Notes: a model not told the origin generated them from the letters alone. DNA of 64,000 bases from JAHECQ01 sp963775125 (GCA_963775125.1 CAVZHQ010000005.1:248001-312000), one strand, 5' to 3'. Shown: positions 26,811-35,386, counted from the stretch's first letter. Numbers and translations: made by a program.

Positions 26811-28455
26811 GCTGGGGCCAAACGCGCGGCGCGAACCGAATACCGTGAAGCTCGCGCAGTTGGGTGAGGGCCGGCGCCGCTGGAGTGTCCTCGACGCCAG
26901 GACCCGCGAGGTTGGGGTTGTCCCAGGGGTCGTTGCGGATCAGCGCACCCCACCGATCGAACAGCAGGTGAACCTCGGCTGCTTCCACCGTGTTGGGGCG
27001 GGTGGAGGTCTCGAAGTGGTAGAGGCGCGTGCGGTTGTCGACAACGTTGCGATAGCCGCGGCTGACCAGTTTGAAACACAGGTCGACGTCGTTGAAGTTG
27101 AGCGGGAACTGGGTGGTGAAGCCGCCGACGTCCTCGAAACGAGCGCGCACCACGGCGATGCACGCAGCCGTCGCTCCGATCATGTTGACGGTGAGTACCA
27201 GGCTGCAGAACGTGCCGGGTAGGTCGGCGGCGAAGCCGGCCCACCGGTGGCTGGGCCCGTCGGCCCGGCTGACGATGCCGGCGTGCTGAATGCGGCCGTC
27301 GGGATACTCGAGGCAGCAGCCGGCGACGCCGACGCCGGGGATCGACGCCCAGAGGACGAGCCGCTCGATCCAGTCCGGCGTCTTCACCTCGGTGTCGTCG
27401 TTGAGGAAGATGAGATGGGTGCCTTCGGCGTGGTCGACGCCGAAGTTGTTCGCATCGGCGAAGTTGAAGGACGCGGGATTGCGCACGGTTCGGACTCGTG
27501 TCGGGTCGAGCGCCGTCAGCCTGTCAGCGAGACCGGGGGACGCGTCGCGGTCGATCACGACGACGACTTCGTAGTTCGAGTAGGTGGACGACTTCAGTAC
27601 CGACGTGATGGCGTGGTCGGCGAGGACCACGGTTTCGCCCCGGACCACGCGGGTCGAGCCCCGCGTCAGCATGATGATGCTGACTCTCGGTCGCTCGCGG
27701 AGGGCCGGATTGATGGCGGTGACGCCGGGATAGGCCGGATCGGCCACGGCCACGGCGGGGATGCCGGTTCGGTCGAGGTGGGCCTGGACCGCGCGCGTTC
27801 CGGCGTCGTAGGCCCACGTCTTCGACTTGGGGTCGAACGCGGTCGAGGTCGGGCTCTGCCGCCAGTGGTACAGCACCTCGGGGATGTGGGCCACCCGCCG
27901 GGCGATCTCGGAGATCCGCAAGGCGAGGTCGTGGTCCTGGGCGCCGTTGAACTCGGTGCGTAGTCCGCCGACCTGTTCGACCAGGGCCCGTCGGTAGGCG
28001 CTCAGATGGCAGGTGTACATCTGACACAACAGACGCTCCGGAGACCAGGCCGGCTTGTGGAAGGGATCGACCCGTCGGCCGCCCTGGTCGAGTTTGTCTT
28101 CGTCGCTGTAGACGAAGTCGATGTCCTCGGCGAGAGCGATGGCTTGTCCGATGGCTTCGACGGCCCGAGGCGACAAGACGTCGTCGTTGTCCAGGAAGGC
28201 CACGAAGTCGCCGGTGGCGCGGCGGAGGGCGGCGTTGGTTGCCGCGGAAATGCCACCTTGCTGGGGGCACCGCTCGACGATGATCCGTGGGTCGTCCAAC
28301 GCGTCGAGGACAGCGTCCACCTCACGTGGTTGGGGACCGTCCGCGCTCAGCACGAGCTGCCAGTCGGCGCTCGTCTGTTGCAGCACCGATTCGATGGCTT
28401 CTGCGAGGTGGTGGGGTTCGGGTCGATAGACCGGAACGAGAATCGAGAGGGTCAT
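26800..28455 (-). CDS. two-module family 2 glycosyltransferase
   Basis: 551 residues starting at the ATG 28455 (MTLSILVPVYRPEPHHLAEA); the 1-bp TGATG overlap with the methyltransferase stop decides the start. The first GT-A module has FVAFLDNDDVLSPRAVEAI (DxD-like) and DEDKLDQGGRR. A second module begins near PRVSIIMLTRG and has LIFLNDDTEVKTPDWIERL and FPLNFNDVDLCFKLVSRGYRNVVD. Probably transfers sugars to the nascent glycan on the cytosolic side; donor and linkage cannot be read from sequence. Homologous over its length to the GT at 29465-30958. Last gene of the minus-strand glycan operon. Confidence 0.88.
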   Translation of the reverse strand: MTLSILVPVYRPEPHHLAEAIESVLQQTSADWQLVLSADGPQPREVDAVLDALDDPRIIVERCPQQGGISAATNAALRRATGDFVAFLDNDDVLSPRAVEAIGQAIALAEDIDFVYSDEDKLDQGGRRVDPFHKPAWSPERLLCQMYTCHLSAYRRALVEQVGGLRTEFNGAQDHDLALRISEIARRVAHIPEVLYHWRQSPTSTAFDPKSKTWAYDAGTRAVQAHLDRTGIPAVAVADPAYPGVTAINPALRERPRVSIIMLTRGSTRVVRGETVVLADHAITSVLKSSTYSNYEVVVVIDRDASPGLADRLTALDPTRVRTVRNPASFNFADANNFGVDHAEGTHLIFLNDDTEVKTPDWIERLVLWASIPGVGVAGCCLEYPDGRIQHAGIVSRADGPSHRWAGFAADLPGTFCSLVLTVNMIGATAACIAVVRARFEDVGGFTTQFPLNFNDVDLCFKLVSRGYRNVVDNRTRLYHFETSTRPNTVEAAEVHLLFDRWGALIRNDPWDNPNLAGPGVEDTPAAPALTQLRELHGIRFAPRVWPQLTR

Positions 28456-29468
28456 CAGCGGCCGCGGAGTTTCCGATACGGAGCGAGGATCTTCCAGGTG
28501 AGGCGCCACGTTCGGGAATCCTCGATCGCCGTCAGCCGGGCCTGAGCGGCGGACATCGTCTTGACCGACCCGAGCAGCGTCTGGATCTCGGCGAGCTGCA
28601 GATGAGCAGCGTCGAGTTCGACGGCCAATCGCTTGGCCTCGGCCCGAGCGGCTCCGCTGGCGGCCTCGGCCGCGACTGCCGCGTCGATGGCGGCGCGGAA
28701 CTCGGATCGGAGCTCGACCGTCTCTGCGCTCGAACCCTCGGGCATGGCGTGGACCATGGATCGTGCGGCCTCCAGATCGCTGAGCTTGTTGTGGAACACG
28801 AGCACCTGATTGCGGAGTACCGCCGCCTCGTGGCGGAACCGGTACTCACTTCGTTCATAGTCGCGCACAATTCGGGATCGGGTGGGGTTGCCGCGTCGGA
28901 AAAGCCCCGCCCACGGTGTCAGAAAGCTCGTGTCGGCATCGACATCTCGGTAGAAGCCCAGCTCGGCAAGCAGTTCACTCCAGTACTCGACCGGGCGAAC
29001 GTTGATGTGGGTCGGTTCTTCGAGATCGTCGGGCGTCGTGCTGAGCAGGAGCGTGTCCGTGGCATCGGTCATGTACTTCAGGGCGAGCCGGGCATCGTCG
29101 GGTGACAGATGCTCGATCATCTCGACGCTGGTGATCAGGTCGTAGCGACCCTCGATCGGTTCGGTGGCCGATTTCACGACGCAATGGCCTACCGCGGCGC
29201 CGCCGGCCTGGGAGATCGCGTAGGTCGAGATGTCGGTTCCCGAGGCGTCTACGCCTCGATCTCGCAGCGCCTCGACAAGGAATCCCATGGCGCATCCGAC
29301 ATCCAACACGGTCACAGGCTCGGTGAGCGCGATGACCCGGTCCGCGACCATTCCGAAGAACGTCAGCCAGTGGTCATTGCGTTCGTAGGGGATACCGAGG
29401 TCGTTGGCGTAGTAGTACTCGTTGTAGAGGTCGTTGGCGCTTTTGTCTGGTCCGGAGGCCGTAGTCAC
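28455..29468 (-). CDS. SAM-dependent methyltransferase with C-terminal coiled coil
   Basis: 337 residues, GTG start at 29468 in GTGA overlap with the upstream GT stop; the 400-codon upstream extension is GT shadow. N-terminal class I methyltransferase: motif I VTVLDVGCAMGFLVEAL, GTDISTYAIS, EMIEHLSPDDARL. From about residue 200 an Ala/Glu-rich coiled coil follows and the protein ends DSRTWRLTWKILAPYRKLRGR. That 'TWxL...APYRKLRG' end recurs in the small protein at 30955-31269. Likely methylates a sugar of the exported glycan, possibly as the chain cap read by the Wzt domain (inference). Confidence 0.82.
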   Translation of the reverse strand: MTTASGPDKSANDLYNEYYYANDLGIPYERNDHWLTFFGMVADRVIALTEPVTVLDVGCAMGFLVEALRDRGVDASGTDISTYAISQAGGAAVGHCVVKSATEPIEGRYDLITSVEMIEHLSPDDARLALKYMTDATDTLLLSTTPDDLEEPTHINVRPVEYWSELLAELGFYRDVDADTSFLTPWAGLFRRGNPTRSRIVRDYERSEYRFRHEAAVLRNQVLVFHNKLSDLEAARSMVHAMPEGSSAETVELRSEFRAAIDAAVAAEAASGAARAEAKRLAVELDAAHLQLAEIQTLLGSVKTMSAAQARLTAIEDSRTWRLTWKILAPYRKLRGR

Positions 29469-30958
29469 GGACGAAAGCGTAACGGCTGGTGACCTGGGGC
29501 GAAGCGGACCGGCTGGGGGTCCTCGGTGAGCTCTCGAAGCCGGTTCAAGGCTGCGGGAGGAGCGATCGACGCGAACAGGTGCAGCAGGAGGCAGGGATTG
29601 TCGTAGGGGTCGTTGCGCAGATAGTGGTCCCAGCGTGAGCGGAGCAGGTCGTCCTCCCACGCTTCGCTCCCCGAAGTGCGCGACGAGGTTTCGAGGTGAT
29701 GGAGGACCGTCCTGTTGTCCTGAACGGTCCGAAGACCGGTTTCCTGTAAGCGCAGGCAGAGGTCGAGATCGTTGTAGTTCAGGGGGAAGCCTTCGTCCAT
29801 GCCGCCCATCGCGTCCCAATTGGCCTTGCTCACGGCCAGGCAGGCTGCGGTGACCGCAAGGACGTTGTGGGTGAGGAGGAGTTCGTCTCCGTGGCCACGG
29901 GTCGCTTCGGGGTAGCCCCGGTATCGATGGTCGGCCATGCCGTGCCGACCGGTGATGCCCGCGTGCTGAATGCGACCATCGCCGTAGTCCAAGCGCACAC
30001 CCACTGCGCCCGCACCGCGAGCCGTTGCCAGGGTGGCGAGTCGTTCGATCCAATCGGGGGTGATCACCTCGGTGTCGTCGTTCAGCAGGATGAGAACCTC
30101 GCCGGCGGCATGGGCGACGCCGAGGTTGTTGGCCGCAGCGAAGTTGAACGGGCGAGTGTCCTGGACAAGGGTGATGCGCGAGGGATCGAGTGCGACGAGC
30201 GACTGCGCGGCTCGCAGGTCGGTCGACCGGTCGAGGACCACGATGATCTCGTACGAACTCCTGCTGAGACGCCCCGCCGACGAACGGGCGAGGACGGAAC
30301 GGATGGCGTTCTCGGCCAGGACCAGGTCCTGCCCGCCGATCACGCGGCGTCCCAGTCCGGTGGGAATGATGATCGACGTCGCAGGTGGGCTCGCCGCCGA
30401 CGGCTGCCAGGTCACGATGCCGGACCCGCCGTCGATGGTTGCGCGCACGGCCATCCCGGCCTTGGCGAAACTTCGTTGGAGATAGGGCAGCACCCCGGCG
30501 CCATAGCGGCCAGGGTTCCGGCGGTGGCAGGCGACGGCCGGCAGGTGAGCGACGTGCGGGGTCTCGTCGGTCACCGACAGCGCAAGCGCGTACAGCTGCT
30601 CGTGGGGATTGAGCGCAGGGTCGATGTCGATGTTGGACAACGCCTGCAAGCGGTACCCGACAACGCCGGTGAGGTAGGGCTGCGCCCGGAGCCGGTCGGG
30701 CGACCAGCATGGTTTGTGGAAGGGGAGTGTCCGCTTCCCGTCAGCGGTGAGCCAGTCCTCGTCGGCGTAGACGACGTCGGCTTCGGCGAGCGCCTGGCCC
30801 ATCGGTGCGAGCGCGTCCGCACGGAGCTCGTCTCCCTCGATGCTCAACAGCACCGTTTGCATCGATCGATCCCGAACCATCCCGAGGGCGTCTCGAACCG
30901 AGGCACAGATGACGGGAGCGGCGTGAGGGTTGCCGCCGTCGTGCACGACGATCGTCAC
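29465..30958 (-). CDS. family 2 glycosyltransferase, paralogue of the downstream GT
   Basis: 497 residues, GTG start at 30958 chosen by its GTGA overlap with the coiled-coil gene. The first GT-like module is shortened: it starts VTIVVHDGGNP and keeps VVYADEDWLTADGKRTLPFHKPCWSPDRL, but lacks the usual opening strand and first Asp motif. The second module is complete (TSIIIPTGLGRRV, VLILLNDDTEVITPDWIERL, EGFPLNYNDLDLCLRLQETG, ending NDPYDNPCLLL). The first module may be structural. Paralogous to the GT at 26800-28455, which ends with the matching NDPWDNPNL block. Confidence 0.85.
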   Translation of the reverse strand: MTIVVHDGGNPHAAPVICASVRDALGMVRDRSMQTVLLSIEGDELRADALAPMGQALAEADVVYADEDWLTADGKRTLPFHKPCWSPDRLRAQPYLTGVVGYRLQALSNIDIDPALNPHEQLYALALSVTDETPHVAHLPAVACHRRNPGRYGAGVLPYLQRSFAKAGMAVRATIDGGSGIVTWQPSAASPPATSIIIPTGLGRRVIGGQDLVLAENAIRSVLARSSAGRLSRSSYEIIVVLDRSTDLRAAQSLVALDPSRITLVQDTRPFNFAAANNLGVAHAAGEVLILLNDDTEVITPDWIERLATLATARGAGAVGVRLDYGDGRIQHAGITGRHGMADHRYRGYPEATRGHGDELLLTHNVLAVTAACLAVSKANWDAMGGMDEGFPLNYNDLDLCLRLQETGLRTVQDNRTVLHHLETSSRTSGSEAWEDDLLRSRWDHYLRNDPYDNPCLLLHLFASIAPPAALNRLRELTEDPQPVRFAPGHQPLRFRP

Positions 30959-31269
30959 GCGTCCGGCCCTGATCGACGGTGAACCACGGCCCCCCGCAGC
31001 TTTCGATAGGGGGCGAGGCCGGCCTGGGCGAGCTGCCAGGTCGTGCTGCTCTCGAGGTCGTGGATGCGGCCGGCCAGATCTGCCTCGCGTTGTTGCGACT
31101 CGGCCAACTGCTGGAGGACATGATTGAGTCGACCATCCCACTCGGCGGCAGCTCGCTCGTGTGCGCCGACACGGTCCTGAAGCTCCTGGAGCTGGCCGAG
31201 CGCTACGCCCAGCTGGGCCCGCGCCTCGCTCGCCGCTTCGATCGCCGTGTTGAGCGCGCTGTCTGCCAT
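30955..31269 (-). CDS. small coiled-coil protein with APYRKLRG tail
   Basis: 104 residues starting MADSALNTAIEAASEARAQLG. Nearly all of it is a predicted coiled coil of Ala/Glu/Gln/Leu heptads up to about residue 75. It ends TTWQLAQAGLAPYRKLRG plus a short basic tail. The end matches that of the neighbouring methyltransferase, so this is a free-standing copy of that tail domain. First gene of the glycan operon with its own TATCAT box. A scaffold tethering glycan enzymes is possible but unproven. Confidence 0.7.
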   Translation of the reverse strand: MADSALNTAIEAASEARAQLGVALGQLQELQDRVGAHERAAAEWDGRLNHVLQQLAESQQREADLAGRIHDLESSTTWQLAQAGLAPYRKLRGAVVHRRSGPDA

Positions 31270-31275
31270 GGCGCG

Positions 31276-31281
31276 ATGATA
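31276..31281 (-). promoter_or_regulatory. candidate leaderless -10 box (TATCAT) for the minus-strand glycan operon
   Basis: On the minus strand TATCAT is followed by 6 nt and the ATG at 31269. Divergent partner of the rfbC box 14 bp away. Confidence 0.5.
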
Positions 31282-31294
31282 GGCACGGCTCCTC

Positions 31295-31300
31295 TACGCT
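31295..31300 (+). promoter_or_regulatory. candidate leaderless -10 box (TACGCT) for rfbCBDA
   Basis: TACGCT, 7 nt, then GTG of rfbC at 31308. Confidence 0.45.
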
Positions 31301-31307
31301 CGGAGTC

Positions 31308-31886
31308 GTGGAATTGGTGGCCCGTCATCTTGGTGACGTACTCGAGATCAAGACGCCCGTGCATCGAGACGATCGGGGCTACTTCTCGGTTCCGTTCAAC
31401 GCCGAGGGAGCAGCTGCGCTCGGCATCACCGAACCTTTCGTGCAGGACAACCATTCGTTGTCCATCACGCCCGGGACCATTCGGGGGCTCCATCTGCAGC
31501 TCGATCCGTGGGCCCAGGGCAAGCTCGTCCGCGTTCCGCAGGGCCGAGTGCTCGATGTCGTCGTCGATCTCCGGCCCTCGTCGCCCACCTGTGGCCAGCA
31601 CGTTGCGATCGAGCTCAGCGAGATGAACGCCCACCAGTTGTGGGTGCCCCGCGGCTTCGCCCACGGGTTCTGCACACTCGATCCCGATTCGGCCCTGTTG
31701 TACAAGGTCGACGCCCCGTGGAATCGTGATGCCGAACGGGCGATCCGGTGGAATGACCCGACGCTCGGCATCGACTGGCCGGTTTCGGAGCGCGAAGCCA
31801 TGCTCTCCGACAAGGACGCGGTGGCGGCCGGCTTCGAGGAGGTGCTGGCCGAGATCCAGGCGCTGGCCAACGGGGTGACAAGGTGA
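31308..31886 (+). CDS. rfbC: dTDP-4-dehydrorhamnose 3,5-epimerase
   Basis: Third enzyme of dTDP-L-rhamnose synthesis, inverting C3 and C5 of dTDP-4-keto-6-deoxyglucose. 192 residues of the cupin-like RmlC family: VHRDDRGYFSVPFN, FVQDNHSLS, TIRGLHLQLDPWAQGKLVRV (catalytic His in RGLH), VPRGFAHGFCTL, LLYKVDAPWN and IRWNDPTLGIDWP. GTG start at 31308 with a box 7 nt upstream; GTGA overlap with rfbB. First gene of rfbCBDA. Confidence 0.94.
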   Translation: MELVARHLGDVLEIKTPVHRDDRGYFSVPFNAEGAAALGITEPFVQDNHSLSITPGTIRGLHLQLDPWAQGKLVRVPQGRVLDVVVDLRPSSPTCGQHVAIELSEMNAHQLWVPRGFAHGFCTLDPDSALLYKVDAPWNRDAERAIRWNDPTLGIDWPVSEREAMLSDKDAVAAGFEEVLAEIQALANGVTR

Positions 31887-32932
31887 GGATCGCCGTCACC
31901 GGTGGCCTCGGATTCATCGGATCGGCGGTCATCCGCCAGCTGTTGTCGAGCGGCGATCACGAGGTTCTCAACATCGACTGTTGCACCTATGCGGCCACCG
32001 AGGGCTCCGTTGCGTCGGTCTCCCGGGGAGGCCGGTACCGGCACGCCAAGGTCGACATCACCGACGGCCCGGCGCTGGCCCAGGTCTTCGAAGACTTCGG
32101 GCCAGAGGCCGTGGTGCACCTGGCCGCCGAGTCCCACGTCGATCGCTCCATCGACGGGCCCGGCGCGTTTGTCACGACCAACGTCAACGGCACGTTCGAG
32201 CTTCTCTCGGCTGCTCGGCGTCACGCCGAGACCACGAATTCGCTCACCTCGTTCCGCTTCGTTCACGTCTCGACCGATGAGGTTTTCGGCGCGTTGACCC
32301 ACGACGATCCGCCGTTCACCGAGCACACCCCGTACTCGCCCCGATCGCCGTACTCGGCATCCAAGGCAGCTTCGGATCACTTGGCCAGGGCCTGGCACGA
32401 GACCTATGGGCTCCAGACGCTGGTCACCAACTGCTCCAACAACTACGGGCCGTTCCAGTTCCCGGAGAAGCTCATCCCGCTCATGATCCTGAAGGCGCAG
32501 GCGCACGAAGCCCTTCCGGTGTACGGCAAGGGCGACAACGTCCGCGACTGGATCTTCGTCGAGGACCACGCTCGCGGAATCCTCTCGGCGCTCGCCGACG
32601 GCAAGCCGGGCGAGACCTACCTCTTCGGGGGCAAGGCCGAACGGTCGAACCTCCAAGTGGTGCACACGCTCTGCGACCTGCTCGACGAGCTGTTGCCGAA
32701 CGGCCCATCGGGCGGGCATCGATCGCTCATCGATTTCGTCGCCGACCGGCCGGGCCACGACCTGCGCTACGCGGTCGACTCGTCCAAGGCCGAGGCCGAA
32801 CTCGGATGGTCACCCTCGCTCGGCTTCGAGGAGGGGCTTCGCTCGACGGTGCAGTGGTACCTCGACAACAGGGCATGGTGGCAGCCCATCGTGACCAACC
32901 AATACAGCGGCCAGCGCCTGGGTTCCGCGTGA
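31883..32932 (+). CDS. rfbB: dTDP-glucose 4,6-dehydratase
   Basis: Second enzyme of dTDP-L-rhamnose synthesis, NAD-dependent dehydration of dTDP-glucose. 349 residues of the extended SDR family: TGGLGFIGSAV (NAD site), HLAAESHVDRSIDGP, VSTDEVFGAL with the TDE triad, and YSASKAASDHL (YxxxK). Then NNYGPFQFPEKLIPLMI and VYGKGDNVRDWIFVEDHA. GTGA overlaps at both ends imply coupled translation. Confidence 0.95.
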   Translation: MRIAVTGGLGFIGSAVIRQLLSSGDHEVLNIDCCTYAATEGSVASVSRGGRYRHAKVDITDGPALAQVFEDFGPEAVVHLAAESHVDRSIDGPGAFVTTNVNGTFELLSAARRHAETTNSLTSFRFVHVSTDEVFGALTHDDPPFTEHTPYSPRSPYSASKAASDHLARAWHETYGLQTLVTNCSNNYGPFQFPEKLIPLMILKAQAHEALPVYGKGDNVRDWIFVEDHARGILSALADGKPGETYLFGGKAERSNLQVVHTLCDLLDELLPNGPSGGHRSLIDFVADRPGHDLRYAVDSSKAEAELGWSPSLGFEEGLRSTVQWYLDNRAWWQPIVTNQYSGQRLGSA

Positions 32933-33867
32933 CCGACGCCGTTCTGTCAACGCTCGTGCTCGTCACCGGTGCTGGGGGGCAACTGGGCACCGAGCTGCAG
33001 CGGGCTGCCTGGCCCGAGGGAATCTCGATCGCCGCGCTCACGTCGGCGGAGCTCGACATCACCGACCGTGCCGCCGTGCTGGCCACGGTGACTCGGCTGC
33101 GTCCCTCGGTCATCGTCAATGCGGCTGCGTACACGGCGGTCGACGCGGCCGAGGACGACGAAGATCGGGCCCTACTGGTGAACTCGACCGCCGTCGGCTT
33201 TCTGGCCGAGGCGGCCGACGCCGTGGGGGCGCTTCTGATCCACGTGTCCACCGACTACGTGTTCGACGGATCGAAGCCGGGCTGGTACCTCGAGGACGAC
33301 CCGCTCGCCCCGATTGGTTCCTACGGCCGCTCCAAGGCGGCGGGCGAGGCCGCTGCCTTGACGGCAGCCCAGTCCATGGTGCTCCGCACCGCGTGGGTGT
33401 ACAGCGCTCACGGGTCGAACTTCGTGAAGACCATGCTGCGGCTCGCCGGCGACCGTCGGGAGCTGGGTGTGGTCGCCGATCAGTACGGATGCCCCACCTC
33501 GGCAACCGACATCGCCGCCGTCATCGTCGACCTGGTCCGCGTCCATCGAGACGACCCGGCAGTGAACCTTCCTCGAGTCCTCCACGTAGCTGCGCCCGAC
33601 GACGCGTCCTGGCATCAGTTCGCGATGGCCATCTTCGACCTTGGTGGCATCGATGCAGGGCTGACGGTTCGGCAGCTCACCACCGCCGAGTACCCGACCC
33701 GCGCTGCTCGTCCGGCGAACAGCCGGCTGGACACCAATCGACTCGGTACCCTGCTGGGACGCACCCTGCCGCCCTGGAGGACGTCGCTGGCTGCAGTGGT
33801 TGCCGAGCTAGCCGCCGAACGAACAGCCAAACCAACGGCGAGAACCGAACACGGGGGGCCGGCATGA
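32929..33867 (+). CDS. rfbD: dTDP-4-dehydrorhamnose reductase
   Basis: Last enzyme of dTDP-L-rhamnose synthesis, NADPH-dependent reduction at C4. The GTG at 32929 overlaps the rfbB stop and excludes the upstream frame. 312 residues: LVTGAGGQLGTEL, VIVNAAAYTAVDAAE, HVSTDYVFDGS, PIGSYGRSKAAGEAA (YxxxK), and PANSRLDTNRLGTLLG near the end. ATGA overlap with rfbA. Confidence 0.94.
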   Translation: MTDAVLSTLVLVTGAGGQLGTELQRAAWPEGISIAALTSAELDITDRAAVLATVTRLRPSVIVNAAAYTAVDAAEDDEDRALLVNSTAVGFLAEAADAVGALLIHVSTDYVFDGSKPGWYLEDDPLAPIGSYGRSKAAGEAAALTAAQSMVLRTAWVYSAHGSNFVKTMLRLAGDRRELGVVADQYGCPTSATDIAAVIVDLVRVHRDDPAVNLPRVLHVAAPDDASWHQFAMAIFDLGGIDAGLTVRQLTTAEYPTRAARPANSRLDTNRLGTLLGRTLPPWRTSLAAVVAELAAERTAKPTARTEHGGPA

Positions 33868-34745
33868 GCGGTCGGCGAGGAATCATTCTGGCGGGTGGAA
33901 CCGGCAGCCGGCTGCACCCCGTGACGCTGGCGGTGTCGAAACAGCTGCTACCGGTCTACGACAAACCGATGGTCTACTACCCCCTGTCGACCCTGATGCT
34001 CGCCGGCATCTCGGAGTTCCTGGTGATCACGACGCCCGAGGATCGGGCCAGTTTCGAACGGTTGCTCGGCGACGGGTCCCAATGGGGGATGTCGATCTCG
34101 TTTGCGACCCAGGCCGCTCCCAACGGCATCGCCGAGGCCTTTCTCATCGGCGAGGCCTTTCTCGACGGTCATCCGGCCGCCTTGATCCTCGGTGACAACC
34201 TCTTCTACGGCAGCGGCTTCAGCGCGCAACTCCAGGCCGCCAGCCGCAACATCGATGTCGCTACGGTCTTCGCCCAACGGGTGTCCGACCCTGAGCGTTA
34301 CGGCGTGGTCGCCTTCGACGCCGACGGCACCGCAACCAGCATCGAGGAGAAGCCTGAGACGCCGAAGTCCAACTGGGCGGTCACCGGTCTCTACTTCTAC
34401 CCCAGCGACGTGATCGAGGTGGCCAAAGCCGTCGAACCCTCGGCGAGGGGCGAGCTCGAGATCACCACGGTCAACACTTCCTACCTCGAGCAGGGTCGGC
34501 TCACCGTGGCCCGCCTCGATCGAGGGTTCGCCTGGCTCGACACCGGCACCTTCAACTCGATGGTCGAAGCATCCGAGTTCGTCCGGGTCATCGAGCAGCG
34601 TCAGCGCGTCAAGATCGGGAGCCCCGAAGAGGTGGCGTTCCAGATGGGCTTCATCGACCGCGACCAACTTCGAGCCTTGGCGCTACCGCTGTTGAAGAGC
34701 GGCTACGGCGACTCGCTGGTCGACGTGGCCGATCGCGAGAACTGA
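33864..34745 (+). CDS. rfbA: glucose-1-phosphate thymidylyltransferase
   Basis: First enzyme of dTDP-L-rhamnose synthesis: dTTP + glucose-1-phosphate to dTDP-glucose. The ATG at 33864 overlaps the rfbD stop; the longer upstream frame is rfbD shadow. 293 residues: GIILAGGTGSRLHPVT (nucleotide loop), SKQLLPVYDKPMVYYPLS, LILGDNLFYG, IEEKPETPKSNWAVTGLYFY and FAWLDTGTFNSM. With rfbCBD it completes the pathway, matching the adjacent glycan exporter. Its 3' end overlaps the convergent hydrolase gene by 43 bp. Confidence 0.95.
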   Translation: MSGRRGIILAGGTGSRLHPVTLAVSKQLLPVYDKPMVYYPLSTLMLAGISEFLVITTPEDRASFERLLGDGSQWGMSISFATQAAPNGIAEAFLIGEAFLDGHPAALILGDNLFYGSGFSAQLQAASRNIDVATVFAQRVSDPERYGVVAFDADGTATSIEEKPETPKSNWAVTGLYFYPSDVIEVAKAVEPSARGELEITTVNTSYLEQGRLTVARLDRGFAWLDTGTFNSMVEASEFVRVIEQRQRVKIGSPEEVAFQMGFIDRDQLRALALPLLKSGYGDSLVDVADREN

Positions 34746-35374
34746 CGGTCGAGGAACTCGATGGTCCGCTGCCACGCGAGTTCGGCGGCCTCGGGATGAT
34801 GGTTGTCGCCCGGCTCGAAGAACCAGTGCGTCGTATCCGGGTACACGTGGAACTCGGTTTCGTTGTCGCCGAGCCGGAGGAAGGACTCGGTGAGCACCCG
34901 GTCCTCCTCGGAGACCATGTCGTCATTTTCGGCAAAGTGTCCGAGGAACCTGGCTGACGCTTCGTCGAAGTCGATGGACTGGGCGCCGTAGAACGCGACG
35001 ACCGATCCGACAACCTCCGGCAGGCGAGCAGCGAGCCACAGCGCCAGCGATGCACCCATCGACAACCCGATGACGGCGATCGGTTCGGCGTCGCCCCGGG
35101 CCGCTTTCTGAAGGACACGCGCCGAGGACAACACATTGCCGGCGAGTTCGTCGGGACTGATGTCGGCCAGCGCCTGCTGGCCCTCTTCCGCTGTCGTGGG
35201 GAGCGCTCCCTCCAACAGGTCAGGTGCGAGGACGCTGTAGCCCTCGTCTGCGATTCTCGTGGCCAGGTCCTTGACCCATTCGGTGAGCCCCCACCAGGAA
35301 TGCAGGAGCAGGACTCCCGGACCACGTTCGCCGCTTTTGGGTCCCACGAAGAAGGCCTGCGTGCTTCCGGTCAT
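34703..35374 (-). CDS. dienelactone hydrolase family protein
   Basis: 223-residue cytosolic alpha/beta hydrolase of the dienelactone hydrolase family. Opening GPGVLLLHSWWGLTEWVKDLATRIADEGYSVLAPDL is diagnostic. The nucleophile elbow is GLSMGAS with Ser, where true dienelactone hydrolases usually have Cys. The acid lies in FAENDDMVSEED and the His in YPDTTHWFF. Substrate unknown, so the Ser form may be an esterase. ATG at 35374 with a TAGGGT box 6 nt upstream. Confidence 0.85.
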   Translation of the reverse strand: MTGSTQAFFVGPKSGERGPGVLLLHSWWGLTEWVKDLATRIADEGYSVLAPDLLEGALPTTAEEGQQALADISPDELAGNVLSSARVLQKAARGDAEPIAVIGLSMGASLALWLAARLPEVVGSVVAFYGAQSIDFDEASARFLGHFAENDDMVSEEDRVLTESFLRLGDNETEFHVYPDTTHWFFEPGDNHHPEAAELAWQRTIEFLDRQFSRSATSTSESP

Positions 35375-35380
35375 CTCCTG

Positions 35381-35386
35381 ACCCTA
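35381..35386 (-). promoter_or_regulatory. candidate leaderless -10 box (TAGGGT) for the dienelactone hydrolase gene
   Basis: Minus strand TAGGGT, 6 nt (which also contain GGAG), then ATG at 35374. Confidence 0.4.

Noticed and set aside
30958..31141. Upstream extension of the glycosyltransferase at 29465
   Set aside because: It would overlap the coiled-coil gene in another frame with Arg/Pro-rich sequence; the GTGA overlap supports the start at 30958.
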